Source of the DNA: an uncultured Rhizobium sp. | GTDB taxonomy: Bacteria; Pseudomonadota; Alphaproteobacteria; Rhizobiales; Rhizobiaceae | DNA: 64,000 bases | Direction: 5' to 3' | Assembly (NCBI GenBank): GCA_945952045.1 | Contig: CAMFHE010000014.1 | Coordinates: forward strand, 1 to 64,000 | Program-made: the position numbers and the translations under genes | Shown: positions 55,747-64,000 of the stretch, piece after piece | Numbering within the stretch: position 1 is the first letter of the stretch | How the letters are laid out: each line of letters starts with the position of its first letter | Notes under the pieces: generated by a model | Told to the model about the DNA's origin: nothing | The model's input: only the letters and a program-made list of their open reading frames with translations | The model's database searches: none

Positions 55747-57975
55747 ATGATGCGGCAATACGAGCTCGTGGAGCGGGTTCAAAAATACAAGCCGGATGCC
55801 AATGAAGCGCTGCTCAACAAGGCCTATGTCTATGCCATGCAGAAGCATGGTCAGCAGAAACGGGCGAGCGGCGATCCCTACATCTCACATCCGCTCGAAG
55901 TCGCCGCCATCCTCACCGAACTTCATCTCGACGAATCGACCATCGCCGTTGCGCTGCTGCACGACACGATCGAGGATACGACCGCGACCCGCGCCGAGAT
56001 CGACGAACTCTTCGGCGAGGATATCGGCGCGCTCGTCGAGGGCCTGACCAAGATCAAGAAACTCGATCTGGTTACCAAGAAGGCAAAGCAGGCGGAAAAC
56101 CTGCGCAAGCTTCTGCTGGCGATCTCCGACGACGTGCGCGTGCTCTTGGTCAAGCTCGCCGACCGCCTGCACAACATGCGCACGCTGGAGCACATGAACC
56201 CGGAAAAGCGCGCCCGCATTTCCGAGGAGACCATGGATATCTATGCGCCGCTCGCCGGCCGCATGGGTATGCAGGACATGCGCGAGGAGCTGGAACAGCT
56301 CTCCTTCCAGTATATCAATCCCGAAGCCTTCGACACGATCACCAAGCGTCTGCAGGAACTGTCGGATCGCAATGACGGCCTGATCAAGAAGATCGAGGAC
56401 GAACTGCGCGATCTCTTGATCGCCAACGGCCTGACGAATGCCTTCGTCAAGGGCCGGCAGAAGAAGGCCTATTCGGTCTTCCGCAAGATGCAGTCGAAGT
56501 CGCTGTCCTTCGAACAGCTCTCGGATGTCTACGGCTTCCGCATCATCGTCGACGATATTCCCGCCTGTTACCGGGCGCTGGGCATCGTCCACACCCGCTG
56601 GCGCGTGGTGCCGGGCCGTTTCAAGGACTACATCTCGACGCCGAAGCAGAACGATTATCGCTCGATTCACACCACCATCGTCGGCCCGTCGAGCCAGCGT
56701 ATCGAGCTGCAGATCCGCACGCGGCGCATGCATGAGATCGCCGAATTCGGTATCGCCGCCCACACGCTCTACAAGGACGGCGCCAGCGGCGGCGACGCCG
56801 AACTCCTGTCGCGCGAATCCAACGCCTATTCCTGGCTGCGCCACACCATCGAGTCGCTGGCCGAGGGCGACAGCCCCGAAGAATTCCTCGAACACACCAA
56901 GCTGGAGCTGTTCCAGGACCAGGTTTTCTGTTTCACGCCCAAGGGCAAGCTGATTGCCCTGCCGCGCGGGGCGACGCCGATCGATTTTGCCTATGCGGTG
57001 CACACCAATATCGGCGACACCACGGTCGGCGCCAAGATCAACGGCCGCATCATGCCGCTGGTGACCCGTCTCAACAATGGCGACGAAGTCGAGATCATCC
57101 GCTCCGGCGTGCAGGTGCCGCCGGCCGCCTGGGAAGAAATCGTCGTCACCGGAAAGGCGCGCGCCGCCATACGCCGCGCCACGCGCATGGCGATCCGCAA
57201 GCAATATGCCGGCCTCGGCCAGCGCATTCTCGAGCGCACCTTCGAGCGGGCCGGCAAGGTCTTCTCGCGCGAGGTGATGAAACCGGCGCTGCACCGGCTT
57301 GCGCGCAAGGAAGTCGAGGACGCCATCGCCTCTGTCGGCCGTGGCGAGATGTCGTCGCTCGATGTGCTGCGCGCCGTCTATCCCGATCATCCGGACGAGC
57401 GCGCCACCGTCAAGCCGAGCAATGGCGAAGGCTGGTTCAACGTCCGCAGCGCCTCGGGCATGATCTTCCGCATTCCCGGCGCGTCCAAGACGGATGCCGG
57501 CAGGCTGGCCGGCGAGGATGCCGATGACGTGCTGCCGATCCGCGGCCTGGCCGGCAATGCCGAGGTGAATTTCGCCCGCGCCGGCGCCGTGCCTGGCGAT
57601 CGCATCGTTGGCATCGTCGAAGAAGGCAAGGGCATCACCATCTATCCGATCCAGTCGCCGGCGCTGCAGCGCTTCGACGACACGCCGGAAAGCTGGATCG
57701 ATGTGCGCTGGGATCTCGACGAGGCCAACAAGTCGCGGTTCATGGCGCGGGTTCTCATCAATGCGCTCAACGAACCGGGCACACTTGCAAGGGTCGCTCA
57801 GACGGTCGCGGAACTCGATATCAACATCCGCACGCTCAGCATGATCGGCGTCGCCACCGATTTCTCGGAAATGGCGCTCGACGTCGAGGTCTGGGATTTG
57901 CGTCAGCTCAACAAGCTGCTGACAAGCCTCAAGGAACTGGATTGCATCGCCACGGTGCGCCGCGTCTTCGACTGA
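55747..57975 (+). CDS. rsh: Bifunctional (p)ppGpp synthetase/hydrolase
   Basis: 742 residues. Domains in order: HD hydrolase (about 25-180) with AVALLHDTIEDT at about 68-78 and LVKLADRLHNMRTLEHM; synthetase (about 235-345) with YGFRIIVDD and DYRSIHTTIVGP; TGS (about 386-447, VFCFTPKGKLIALPRGATPIDFAYAVHT); a helical/zinc-finger-like part; and a C-terminal ACT domain (about 665-742). Both catalytic centres look intact, as expected for the single RSH of Rhizobiales. It controls the stringent response. The first ATG of an ATGATG pair is used. Confidence 0.97.
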   Translation: MMRQYELVERVQKYKPDANEALLNKAYVYAMQKHGQQKRASGDPYISHPLEVAAILTELHLDESTIAVALLHDTIEDTTATRAEIDELFGEDIGALVEGLTKIKKLDLVTKKAKQAENLRKLLLAISDDVRVLLVKLADRLHNMRTLEHMNPEKRARISEETMDIYAPLAGRMGMQDMREELEQLSFQYINPEAFDTITKRLQELSDRNDGLIKKIEDELRDLLIANGLTNAFVKGRQKKAYSVFRKMQSKSLSFEQLSDVYGFRIIVDDIPACYRALGIVHTRWRVVPGRFKDYISTPKQNDYRSIHTTIVGPSSQRIELQIRTRRMHEIAEFGIAAHTLYKDGASGGDAELLSRESNAYSWLRHTIESLAEGDSPEEFLEHTKLELFQDQVFCFTPKGKLIALPRGATPIDFAYAVHTNIGDTTVGAKINGRIMPLVTRLNNGDEVEIIRSGVQVPPAAWEEIVVTGKARAAIRRATRMAIRKQYAGLGQRILERTFERAGKVFSREVMKPALHRLARKEVEDAIASVGRGEMSSLDVLRAVYPDHPDERATVKPSNGEGWFNVRSASGMIFRIPGASKTDAGRLAGEDADDVLPIRGLAGNAEVNFARAGAVPGDRIVGIVEEGKGITIYPIQSPALQRFDDTPESWIDVRWDLDEANKSRFMARVLINALNEPGTLARVAQTVAELDINIRTLSMIGVATDFSEMALDVEVWDLRQLNKLLTSLKELDCIATVRRVFD

Positions 57976-57997
57976 TCCACGGCAAAAGAAAGATGAG

Positions 57998-58020
57998 TGC
58001 GCCCTCCATGGGCGCATTTT
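57998..58020 (+). terminator. Rho-independent terminator of rsh
   Basis: A 7-bp stem TGCGCCC / GGGCGCA with a TCCAT loop followed by TTTT. Confidence 0.7.
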
Positions 58021-58173
58021 GCCGGCATGTTGAGCAGACTATGGCTAAAATGCAGTCAAAGCATGGCAAGTGATGCATTGGATGCATAGCTGATTGTGCG
58101 ATGCAACATTAGTAAAAACGCAGGGTCTATCTTATCTTTCTCCCATAGCAACGAAGAAAGAAGTGAGACGGCC

Positions 58174-58326
58174 ATGTTTGGTTCCCTGAAGAAGATTGCA
58201 CGCAACTTCCGCATTCCGACCCCGGAAGAGCGCGAAATGAACTATCTGAACGGTTCGCACGATCGTATCGACCTGGAATACCGCCAGCGTCAGGTTGACC
58301 GCGGTCTGTTCCGCAGCAAGTACTGA
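58174..58326 (+). CDS. DUF3563-family small protein
   Basis: 50 residues: starts MFGSLKKIARNF, then PTPEEREMNYLNGSHDRIDL and a tail DRGLFRSKY. This matches the DUF3563 pattern (EREMAYLNxSxDxIDLExRxRxIDRGxF). It is soluble and probably helical, similar in style to DUF1127 proteins that bind RNA, but its role is not known. The ATG at 58174 fits family length. It has its own 198-base upstream region after the rsh terminator. Confidence 0.85.
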   Translation: MFGSLKKIARNFRIPTPEEREMNYLNGSHDRIDLEYRQRQVDRGLFRSKY

Positions 58327-58457
58327 TCCGGTACCGCACGGTTCCCCAACCGGTTCCGAGCTTTGATCCGATCGGCTGGCGCCCTGCGCCGGTTGCATGA
58401 CAGGCCGGCACGTCGCCGGCCTTGCCACGCCTGCGGGCGAGCATTAAATCTGCTGCG

Positions 58458-59045
58458 ATGTTGTTTCGTCGTCGAAAACCAGCACGCTGGCATGAAAGGA
58501 TGCGGGAGTTCCTCTGGCCCCGCAAAGGTCTGCTGCGACCGCTGCGCTATTATCGCCTGCGCATTCTGCGGCTCGGCGCGACGCCTCATTCCATTGCCCT
58601 TGGTTTCGCCACCGGCATCGCCATGGCCTGGACGCCGTTTCTCGGTTTTCATCTTGGGCTGGCGCTTATTCTCTCCTATCTCCTGTCCGGCAATCTCGTC
58701 GCCGCAGCGCTTGGCACGACGCTCAGCAACCCTGCGACCTTTCCGGTGATCTGCGCGGTGACCTGGGAGACCGGTCGCTGGCTGGTGGGCGGCGAGGCAT
58801 CGACGGGTGCCGGGGCCGACCTGGGCGACCTTCTGGAAAAAATGCAGTTTCGCGACCTTTGGGCGCCGGTTCTCAAGCCGATGCTCGTCGGTGCGCTGCC
58901 GCTGGCGCTCGGCAGCGCCGCCATTTTCTATGCCGTCATCTTTTTCGCCGTTCGCGGCTTCCAGCGTCGTCGCCAGTTACAGATGCGCCGGCAGCAGCAG
59001 GAGGCGCTTGCCGGCGCGCTCGGCGGCGATATTCCCAGCGTTTGA
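58458..59045 (+). CDS. DUF2062-family membrane protein
   Basis: 195 residues. Basic N terminus ([22 protein letters not shown]), then [33 protein letters not shown], the DUF2062 core with its first helix pair, a further [20 protein letters not shown] segment and a last helix near 150-172. Family members have two to four membrane helices and unknown function, sometimes near lipid or glycan genes. A GAGGAGG site for acpS begins at its end, so it is co-transcribed with acpS (10-base gap). Confidence 0.85.
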   Translation: MLFRRRKPARWHERMREFLWPRKGLLRPLRYYRLRILRLGATPHSIALGFATGIAMAWTPFLGFHLGLALILSYLLSGNLVAAALGTTLSNPATFPVICAVTWETGRWLVGGEASTGAGADLGDLLEKMQFRDLWAPVLKPMLVGALPLALGSAAIFYAVIFFAVRGFQRRRQLQMRRQQQEALAGALGGDIPSV

Positions 59046-59055
59046 GGAGGATTTC

Positions 59056-59472
59056 ATGATCATCGGCATCGGCAGCGACCTGGTGGACATCCGCCGTATC
59101 GCCAAATCGCTGGAACGCTTCGGCGATCGCTTCACGGCGCGCTGCTTCACCGAGATCGAACAGCGCAAGTCGGACGGGCGCAAGAACCGGGCCGATTCCT
59201 ATGCGAAGCGATTTGCCGCCAAGGAGGCCTGTTCCAAGGCGCTCGGCACCGGCATTTCCGAAAGCGTGTTCTGGCGCGACATGGGCGTCGTCAACCTGCC
59301 GTCCGGCAAGCCGACGATGAAGCTGACCGGAGGTGCCGCCGAACGGCTGGCCTCCATGCTGCCGCCCGACCACGAAGCGGTCATTCATCTGTCGATCACC
59401 GACGAATATCCGCTTGCGCAAGCTTTCGTGATCATCGAAGCTCGCCCCCGTTCTGCCGCAAGCATGTCGTAG
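59056..59472 (+). CDS. acpS: Holo-[acyl-carrier-protein] synthase
   Basis: 138 residues. Conserved [25 protein letters not shown] with the metal aspartate, and [19 protein letters not shown] with the metal glutamate. It transfers 4'-phosphopantetheine from CoA to ACP. The start follows a GAGGAGG site by six bases. It is the first of the acpS-lepB-rnc-era block. The pdxJ gene that often precedes acpS in related genomes is not present here. Confidence 0.96.
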   Translation: MIIGIGSDLVDIRRIAKSLERFGDRFTARCFTEIEQRKSDGRKNRADSYAKRFAAKEACSKALGTGISESVFWRDMGVVNLPSGKPTMKLTGGAAERLASMLPPDHEAVIHLSITDEYPLAQAFVIIEARPRSAASMS

Positions 59473-59542
59473 CGACGCTATTTCGCAGTCCTTGGCATTG
59501 CCGCCGGGACTGGAAGCCGTTAGAGAAGGCCAAAAGCGGGTG

Positions 59543-60304
59543 ATGAAGAAAGAAGCGTTCGTGTCCGAGAAAGTCGAGAAAAAGCAAAACGCCTTGTGGG
59601 AAAACATCAAGGTGATCGTGCAGGCGCTGGTGCTGGCCATGATCATCCGCACGGTGCTGTTCCAGCCGTTCACGATTCCCTCCGGCTCGATGATGCCGAC
59701 GCTGCTGGTCGGCGACTATATCTTCGTCAACAAATTCGCTTACGGCTATTCGAAATATTCGCTGCCGTTCTCGCCGGATCTGTTCTCCGGCCGCATTTTC
59801 GGCAGCGAGCCGAAGCGCGGCGACGTCGTCGTCTTCCGCTTCCCGCCGAACCCGGAAGTGGATTACATCAAGCGGGTCGTCGGGCTTCCGGGCGACCGCA
59901 TCCAGATGATCGACGGCGTTTTGAACATCAACGGCCAGCCGGTGCCGAAGCAGCCCGATGGCAGCTTCAATTCCGATTATCGCCTCGATCCCGGTCAGGA
60001 CGTTCCGGTTTTCCGCGAAACGCTCGATACCGGCATCACCTATGACACGCTCGACCAGTCGCCGAATTCGCGCGGCGACAATACCCGCGAATTCCTTGTG
60101 CCGGCCGGCCATTATTTCATGATGGGCGACAACCGCGACAATTCCGCCGACAGCCGTTTCGATGTCGGTTTCGTGCCGGCGGAAAACCTTGTCGGTCGCG
60201 CCAGCGTCATCTTCTTCTCGCTCGGCAACGACACGACCTTCCGCGAAATCTGGCGCTGGCCGGCCAATATGCGCTGGGATCGCCTGTTCAAGGTCGTCGA
60301 ATGA
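59543..60304 (+). CDS. lepB: Signal peptidase I
   Basis: 253 residues. One N-terminal membrane helix (KVIVQALVLAMIIRTVLF) leads into the catalytic serine box FTIPSGSMMPTLLVGDYIFV, the catalytic lysine box RGDVVVFRFPPNPEVDYIKRVVG and the MGDNRDNSADSR box. It removes signal peptides from exported proteins at the outer face of the inner membrane. The ATG at 59543 (just after a possible GTG start) gives the usual length. It overlaps rnc by ATGA. Confidence 0.96.
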   Translation: MKKEAFVSEKVEKKQNALWENIKVIVQALVLAMIIRTVLFQPFTIPSGSMMPTLLVGDYIFVNKFAYGYSKYSLPFSPDLFSGRIFGSEPKRGDVVVFRFPPNPEVDYIKRVVGLPGDRIQMIDGVLNINGQPVPKQPDGSFNSDYRLDPGQDVPVFRETLDTGITYDTLDQSPNSRGDNTREFLVPAGHYFMMGDNRDNSADSRFDVGFVPAENLVGRASVIFFSLGNDTTFREIWRWPANMRWDRLFKVVE

Positions 60305-61014
60305 CGCGCGCCCAGCTTCTGTCGCAGGAGCAGCGGGTCCAGATCGAATCTGTGATCGGTCATGCTTTCGCGAGCAAGGAGCGGCTCGACCGGGCGCTGA
60401 CCCATGCCAGCGCCCGTGGCGGTACGGATGCCAATTACGAACGGCTGGAATTCCTCGGCGACCGGGTGCTTGGGCTCTGCGTCGCCGAACTCCTGTTCAA
60501 GACTTTCGGTAAGGCCGGCGAGGGGGAGTTGTCGGTGCGGCTGAACCAGTTGGTCAGCGCCGAAACCTGCGCCGAAGTCGCCGACGAAATGGAGCTGCAC
60601 CGCTTCATCCGCACCGGCTCCGACGTCAAGAAACTCACCGGCAAGCGCATGATGAACGTGCGCGCCGATGTCGTCGAAAGCCTGATCGCCGCGCTTTATC
60701 TCGATGGCGGTCTTGAGGTCGCCCGCGGTTTCGTGCTCAAATATTGGGAGAAGCGCGCGGTGGATGCCCGCGGCGGTCGCCGCGACGCCAAGACGGAATT
60801 GCAGGAATGGGCGCATGCCAAGTTCGGCGTGACCCCGCAATACCGCATCGAGGAGCGCACCGGCCCGGATCACGACCCGCGTTTCACCGTGCGGGTGGAT
60901 ATTCCAGGCGTCGCCCCGGAAACGGGCAGCGAGCGCTCCAAGCGGGCGGCGGAGCAGGTGGCCGCGGCGCGGCTTCTGGAACGCGAAGGCGTCTGGCAGC
61001 CTGACCAGGCTTGA
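60301..61014 (+). CDS. rnc: Ribonuclease III
   Basis: 237 residues. The RNase III signature NYERLEFLGDRVLGL (about 43-57) with its catalytic acidic residues, RADVVESLIAALYLDGG (second acidic site), and a C-terminal double-stranded-RNA-binding domain (about 160-232, TELQEWAHAKFGVTPQYRI and SKRAAEQVAAARLLE). It processes rRNA and cuts structured or paired RNAs. Translation is coupled to lepB by a four-base overlap. Confidence 0.97.
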   Translation: MTRAQLLSQEQRVQIESVIGHAFASKERLDRALTHASARGGTDANYERLEFLGDRVLGLCVAELLFKTFGKAGEGELSVRLNQLVSAETCAEVADEMELHRFIRTGSDVKKLTGKRMMNVRADVVESLIAALYLDGGLEVARGFVLKYWEKRAVDARGGRRDAKTELQEWAHAKFGVTPQYRIEERTGPDHDPRFTVRVDIPGVAPETGSERSKRAAEQVAAARLLEREGVWQPDQA

Positions 61015-61143
61015 GCGACCCTGCCAGAATATGAAGCGGTCTATAAGCCGCGATTGCGTGAAACGAAGAATTCCAGCACAAATGTAAAGGCGGTTTTCCA
61101 TTGCGGAAATCCGCTGGAAATTGATCAACAACTGACGGACGAT

Positions 61144-62091
61144 ATGAGCGAAGAACGAGAAATCCACGGCGACGAAAACGAACAGACGACGGAAGCGGCG
61201 GCAACCCGCTCCGGCTTCGTGGCGCTGATCGGCCCGACCAATGCCGGCAAGTCGACGCTGCTCAATCGTCTCGTCGGCGCCAAGGTCTCGATCGTCAGCC
61301 ACAAGGTCCAGACGACGCGCGCCATCGTGCGCGGCATCGCCATCCATGACCGCACCCAGATCGTATTCATGGATACGCCCGGCATCTTCAAGCCGCGCCG
61401 GCGGCTGGATCGCGCCATGGTCACCTCCGCCTGGGGCGGGGCCAAGGATGCCGATTACATCATGCTGCTGATCGACAGCGAGCGCGGATTGCGCGGCGAT
61501 ATCGAACAGATTCTCGAAGGTCTCAAGGATGTGCGCCAGCCCAAGCTCCTGGTGCTCAACAAGATCGACCAGGTTCGCCCGGAAGAGCTTTTGAAGCTTG
61601 CCGCCGCCGCCAACGAGAAGATCGCTTTCGAGCGTACCTTCATGGTATCGGCAACGACCGGTTCGGGCTGCGACGACCTGATGGATTATGTGGCCAAGGC
61701 CCTGCCGGAAGGTCCCTGGTATTATCCGGAAGACCAGATTTCCGATCTGCCGATGCGCCAGCTTGCCGCCGAAATCACCCGCGAAAAGCTGTTCCTGCGC
61801 CTCCATCAGGAATTGCCCTATTCCTCGCATGTCGAGACGGAGAAGTGGGAAGAGCGCAAGGACGGCTCGGTCCGGATCGAACAGGTCATCTATGTCGAGC
61901 GTGACAGCCAGAAAAAGATTGCGCTCGGCAAGGATGGCGAGGCGATCAAGGCGATCTCCATGGCCTCGCGCAAGGAGCTGTCGGAAATTCTCGAACAGCC
62001 CGTGCATCTCTTTCTCTTCGTCAAGGTCCGTGAGAACTGGGGCGACGATCCCGCCCGTTTCCGCGAGATGGGCCTCGATTTCCCGCATTGA
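61144..62091 (+). CDS. era: GTPase Era
   Basis: 315 residues. G1 LIGPTNAGKSTLLNRLVG, TTRAIVRGIAI switch, G3 FMDTPGIF, G4 LVLNKIDQV, then the KH domain (about 235-310) with SQKKIALGKDGEAIKAISMASRKEL. Era binds 16S rRNA and assists 30S assembly. The ATG at 61144 leaves a 129-base gap after rnc, larger than usual; the family-typical GTPase domain starts about 24 residues in, so this start is reasonable though an upstream one at 61054 cannot be excluded. Confidence 0.96.
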   Translation: MSEEREIHGDENEQTTEAAATRSGFVALIGPTNAGKSTLLNRLVGAKVSIVSHKVQTTRAIVRGIAIHDRTQIVFMDTPGIFKPRRRLDRAMVTSAWGGAKDADYIMLLIDSERGLRGDIEQILEGLKDVRQPKLLVLNKIDQVRPEELLKLAAAANEKIAFERTFMVSATTGSGCDDLMDYVAKALPEGPWYYPEDQISDLPMRQLAAEITREKLFLRLHQELPYSSHVETEKWEERKDGSVRIEQVIYVERDSQKKIALGKDGEAIKAISMASRKELSEILEQPVHLFLFVKVRENWGDDPARFREMGLDFPH

Positions 62092-62176
62092 ACAGGGCCC
62101 TGCCTTTCGTCCATTTGACGGTGGGGCAAATCAATGATCTTGTGCGGCATCGGCAGTAAAAGTCTATGCGATCGAT

Positions 62177-62926
62177 ATGGCGGATAAATTTACCAACCCT
62201 CAAAAAACGCCCTGTCAGCAATGTCCCTTGCGCGCGATCCCGCACTTTCGCGAGTTCACCGGGGACGAACTGGAATTCGTGTCCCGTTTCAAGACTGGGG
62301 AGTTGTCGGTCGATGCGGGGACAACCGTTCTCGTCGAAGGATCGCACAGCGCACATCTGTATACGGTCCTGACTGGCTGGGCCTTTCGATACAAGCTGCT
62401 TTCCGATGGCCGCCGCCAGATCCTCAATTACGTCATGCCTGGCGATCTGGTCGGCCTCCAGGGCTCGATCATGGGCGAGATGCAGCATTCCATCGAGGCG
62501 CTGTCTCCGGTAACGTTTTGCGTTTTCGAACGCGATAAGCTCGGGCAGCTGTTCACGCGCTATCCGAGCCTTGGTTATGACCTCACCTGGATTGCCGCCC
62601 AGGAGGAACGTATTCTCGACGAGCATCTTCTCAGTATCGGCCGGCGCACAGCCCTCGAGCGCGCCGCCTATCTGCTCGCCTTTCTTTATGAGCGGGCAAA
62701 AGCCGTGAACCTTTTCGACAACCGGGCCGTTCTGCCGATAACGCAGCAGCATATTGCCGATACGCTGGGCCTGTCTATCGTCCACACCAACAAGACGCTC
62801 CGTAAGCTGGCGGATCGCAAGCTGATCCGTTGGCAGGATCGCGGCTGCGTCGTTCTTGACGGCGCCGGACTTGCAACTGTCGCGGATTGGGACGGGCTGG
62901 CGGAGGGACGCCGGCCGTTCATTTGA
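62177..62926 (+). CDS. Crp/Fnr-family regulator with an N-terminal CxxC motif
   Basis: 249 residues. N-terminal PCQQCPLRAIPHF gives two cysteines (residues 13 and 16); a third cysteine lies near residue 115 (VTFCVFER). The sensor barrel has TTVLVEGSHSAHLYTVLTGWAF and NYVMPGDLVGLQGSIMG; the winged helix has LPITQQHIADTLGLSIVHTNKTLRKL. This is not the full Cx2Cx5C...C set of FNR, so a 4Fe-4S oxygen switch is uncertain. It interrupts the usual era-recO order. Paralogous to the regulator at 17490. Confidence 0.88.
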   Translation: MADKFTNPQKTPCQQCPLRAIPHFREFTGDELEFVSRFKTGELSVDAGTTVLVEGSHSAHLYTVLTGWAFRYKLLSDGRRQILNYVMPGDLVGLQGSIMGEMQHSIEALSPVTFCVFERDKLGQLFTRYPSLGYDLTWIAAQEERILDEHLLSIGRRTALERAAYLLAFLYERAKAVNLFDNRAVLPITQQHIADTLGLSIVHTNKTLRKLADRKLIRWQDRGCVVLDGAGLATVADWDGLAEGRRPFI

Positions 62927-63271
62927 GGGGGACGATCGGCTAAGTATTTGCCGAGCATGTCATTCTTTAATGCGGCAAGCCGGCTTGACCTGTAGTCTCA
63001 ATCCGTCACACCATTTTGCCATCATTATGTGCGACAGGATCGAGCCGAAGATGGAGATCAAAAGGATGTGTTTTGCCGGGCCTCTTGGAGCCGGTGTTGT
63101 CCTTCACAAGGTTTCCCGCTTTCTCTTGCCCCTCCGACACCGCCGCGAAGAGCAAACAACAAGCGCTTTGCTTGAATTCCTGCCTTTGTGGCTGTTACAC
63201 CCATCACCGTCAGCGGCCGCTTCGGCGTCACCGCGGGCGATTGGCCCCCGACGAGGATAGTGCCCGTGAAG
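62927..63271. other. 345-base intergenic region
   Basis: No credible gene. It should carry the promoter of the receiver-domain gene. A GAGGAT ribosome-like site occurs at 63253, which would suit a GTG start at 63266 somewhat better than the ATG at 63272. Confidence 0.35.
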
Positions 63272-63634
63272 ATGCCGCGCGAAATATTGGTTCTGGAAGA
63301 CAGCCTCATCATTGCGATGGAGGCCGAGGATATCTTCCGTGCCCTCGGCGCCGATCTGGTGCACATCGCCAGCAATCTGCAGCAGGCGCGCGATTACGTC
63401 GATGCGAATGCGATCGATTTCGCCTTGCTCGATGTCAATCTCGGCCCGACCATGAGTTTCGATTTCGCCCGCGACCTGCGCGCGCGCGGAATTCCCTTCG
63501 GCTTTTCCAGCGGATATCCCGACAATGAGGATTTTCCCGAAGATCTGCGCGAGATCGCCCTGCTGCGCAAACCCTTCGGCGACGACATGATCCGCGATCA
63601 CTTGAAGCAGGTCTTCGCCGGCGTTACATCGTGA
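63272..63634 (+). CDS. Single-domain response regulator
   Basis: 120 residues, a stand-alone receiver domain. EILVLEDSLIIAMEAEDIFRALG holds the acidic site, FALLDVNLGPTMSFDFARDL the phospho-aspartate, and LRKPFGDDMIRDHL the lysine. There is no output domain. Its sequence is of the type that often partners HWE/HisKA_2 kinases in rhizobia. No kinase gene is adjacent. The start may be ATG 63272 or GTG 63266. Confidence 0.85.
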   Translation: MPREILVLEDSLIIAMEAEDIFRALGADLVHIASNLQQARDYVDANAIDFALLDVNLGPTMSFDFARDLRARGIPFGFSSGYPDNEDFPEDLREIALLRKPFGDDMIRDHLKQVFAGVTS

Positions 63635-63685
63635 TTCCGCCCGGGCCTCTTGCCCGGAGCGCGAGAGACCGAAGCTGAACTTTCC

Positions 63686-64000
63686 ATGCAGTGGCAGGAC
63701 CAGGCCATCCTTCTTGGCGTCAAGCGCCTTGGCGAAAGCAGCGTCGTCGCCGAGGTGATGACGCTTGCCCATGGCCGCCATCTCGGCGTCGTCCGCTCCG
63801 GGCGTTCGCGCGCCATGCAGCCGGTGCTCCAGCCCGGCAATTCGGTAGAGGTCACCTGGCGCGCCCGCCTGCATGAGCATCTCGGCGAATTCCGCGTCGA
63901 GCCGCTGCAATTGCGCGCCGCGCAACTGATGGAAACCGCGACCGCGCTGCACGGCATCCAGGCTATGGCGGCGGTTCTGCGGCTGCTGCCGGAACGCGAT
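63686..64000 (+). CDS. recO: DNA repair protein RecO (partial, N-terminal 105 codons)
   Basis: The frame runs off the window end. [26 protein letters not shown] is the conserved RecO N terminus (OB fold), followed by [34 protein letters not shown]. RecO loads RecA at gaps with RecR. The position after era is conserved, though two regulators lie between them here. Confidence 0.93.
   Translation, partial: MQWQDQAILLGVKRLGESSVVAEVMTLAHGRHLGVVRSGRSRAMQPVLQPGNSVEVTWRARLHEHLGEFRVEPLQLRAAQLMETATALHGIQAMAAVLRLLPERD

Noticed and set aside
57..63957. CRISPR arrays, insertion sequences and toxin-antitoxin pairs
   Set aside because: Scanned by eye for regularly spaced repeats, transposase motifs and paired small operons; none was seen.

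Overview
The window looks like chromosomal DNA of a Rhizobiaceae alphaproteobacterium of the Rhizobium/Agrobacterium group. The reasons are high GC, tightly packed genes, an alphaproteobacterial core block (dapA, smpB, rpoZ, rsh, acpS, lepB, rnc, era, recO), a RopA/Omp2-type porin, a single long RSH enzyme instead of separate RelA and SpoT, DUF3563 and DUF2062 proteins, and an intergenic element resembling rhizobial mosaic repeats. The genus cannot be fixed from sequence reading alone.

Layout. 1-9 kb: the end of an ABC permease, an EamA exporter with its Lrp-type regulator, an MFS transporter, a lipid kinase, a divergent glutamine-synthetase-like / class III aminotransferase pair that suggests polyamine breakdown, and AMP nucleosidase. 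9-19 kb: a Sel1-like protein, a HisC-like aminotransferase, a PilZ protein, a candidate small RNA, a flavin reductase plus aldolase operon, several very small proteins, NAD synthase coupled to a DUF922 protein, a Crp/Fnr regulator and a YqaA-type membrane protein. 19.5-25.3 kb: an envelope-modification locus with an EptA-type phosphoethanolamine transferase, a 55-residue membrane protein, an unusual receiver-TM-phosphatase fusion and, facing it, an outer-membrane barrel protein with a PmrA/PmrB-like two-component system.

25.3-43.2 kb: an exopolysaccharide locus. A long regulatory region with four ATTTGCG half-sites and a 38-codon ORF precedes an overlapping run of eight genes: GDP-fucose synthase, WcaI-like glycosyltransferase, pyruvyl transferase, Wzx flippase, Wzy-like polymerase, GT4, WcaF-like acetyltransferase and GT2. 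Then come a lectin-like/SGNH hydrolase, an ArgO/ArgP amino-acid export pair that appears unrelated, a Wzc-type tyrosine kinase, an unknown anchored protein, a Wza export lipoprotein and a PPP-type phosphatase. The set resembles a colanic-acid-type module for a fucosylated, pyruvylated and acetylated polymer, but gmd and a priming transferase are not in the window.

43.2-47.7 kb: tRNA-Ser(GCU), then a gene-poor stretch around a DUF4214 protein, probably secreted by a type I system. Its mRNA leader can fold to hide its ribosome binding site. A highly expressed porin follows. 47.8-64 kb: alpha/beta hydrolase, lytic transglycosylase, dapA, smpB, a globin-coupled chemoreceptor, a NYN nuclease and the rpoZ-rsh-acpS-lepB-rnc-era-recO core, with a second Crp/Fnr regulator and a lone receiver protein inserted before recO.

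The strongest candidates for undescribed biology are the receiver-TM-dual-specificity-phosphatase fusion in the lipid A locus, the RBS-hiding leader of the DUF4214 gene, and the candidate sRNA near 11.6 kb. No CRISPR array, insertion sequence or prophage was seen.
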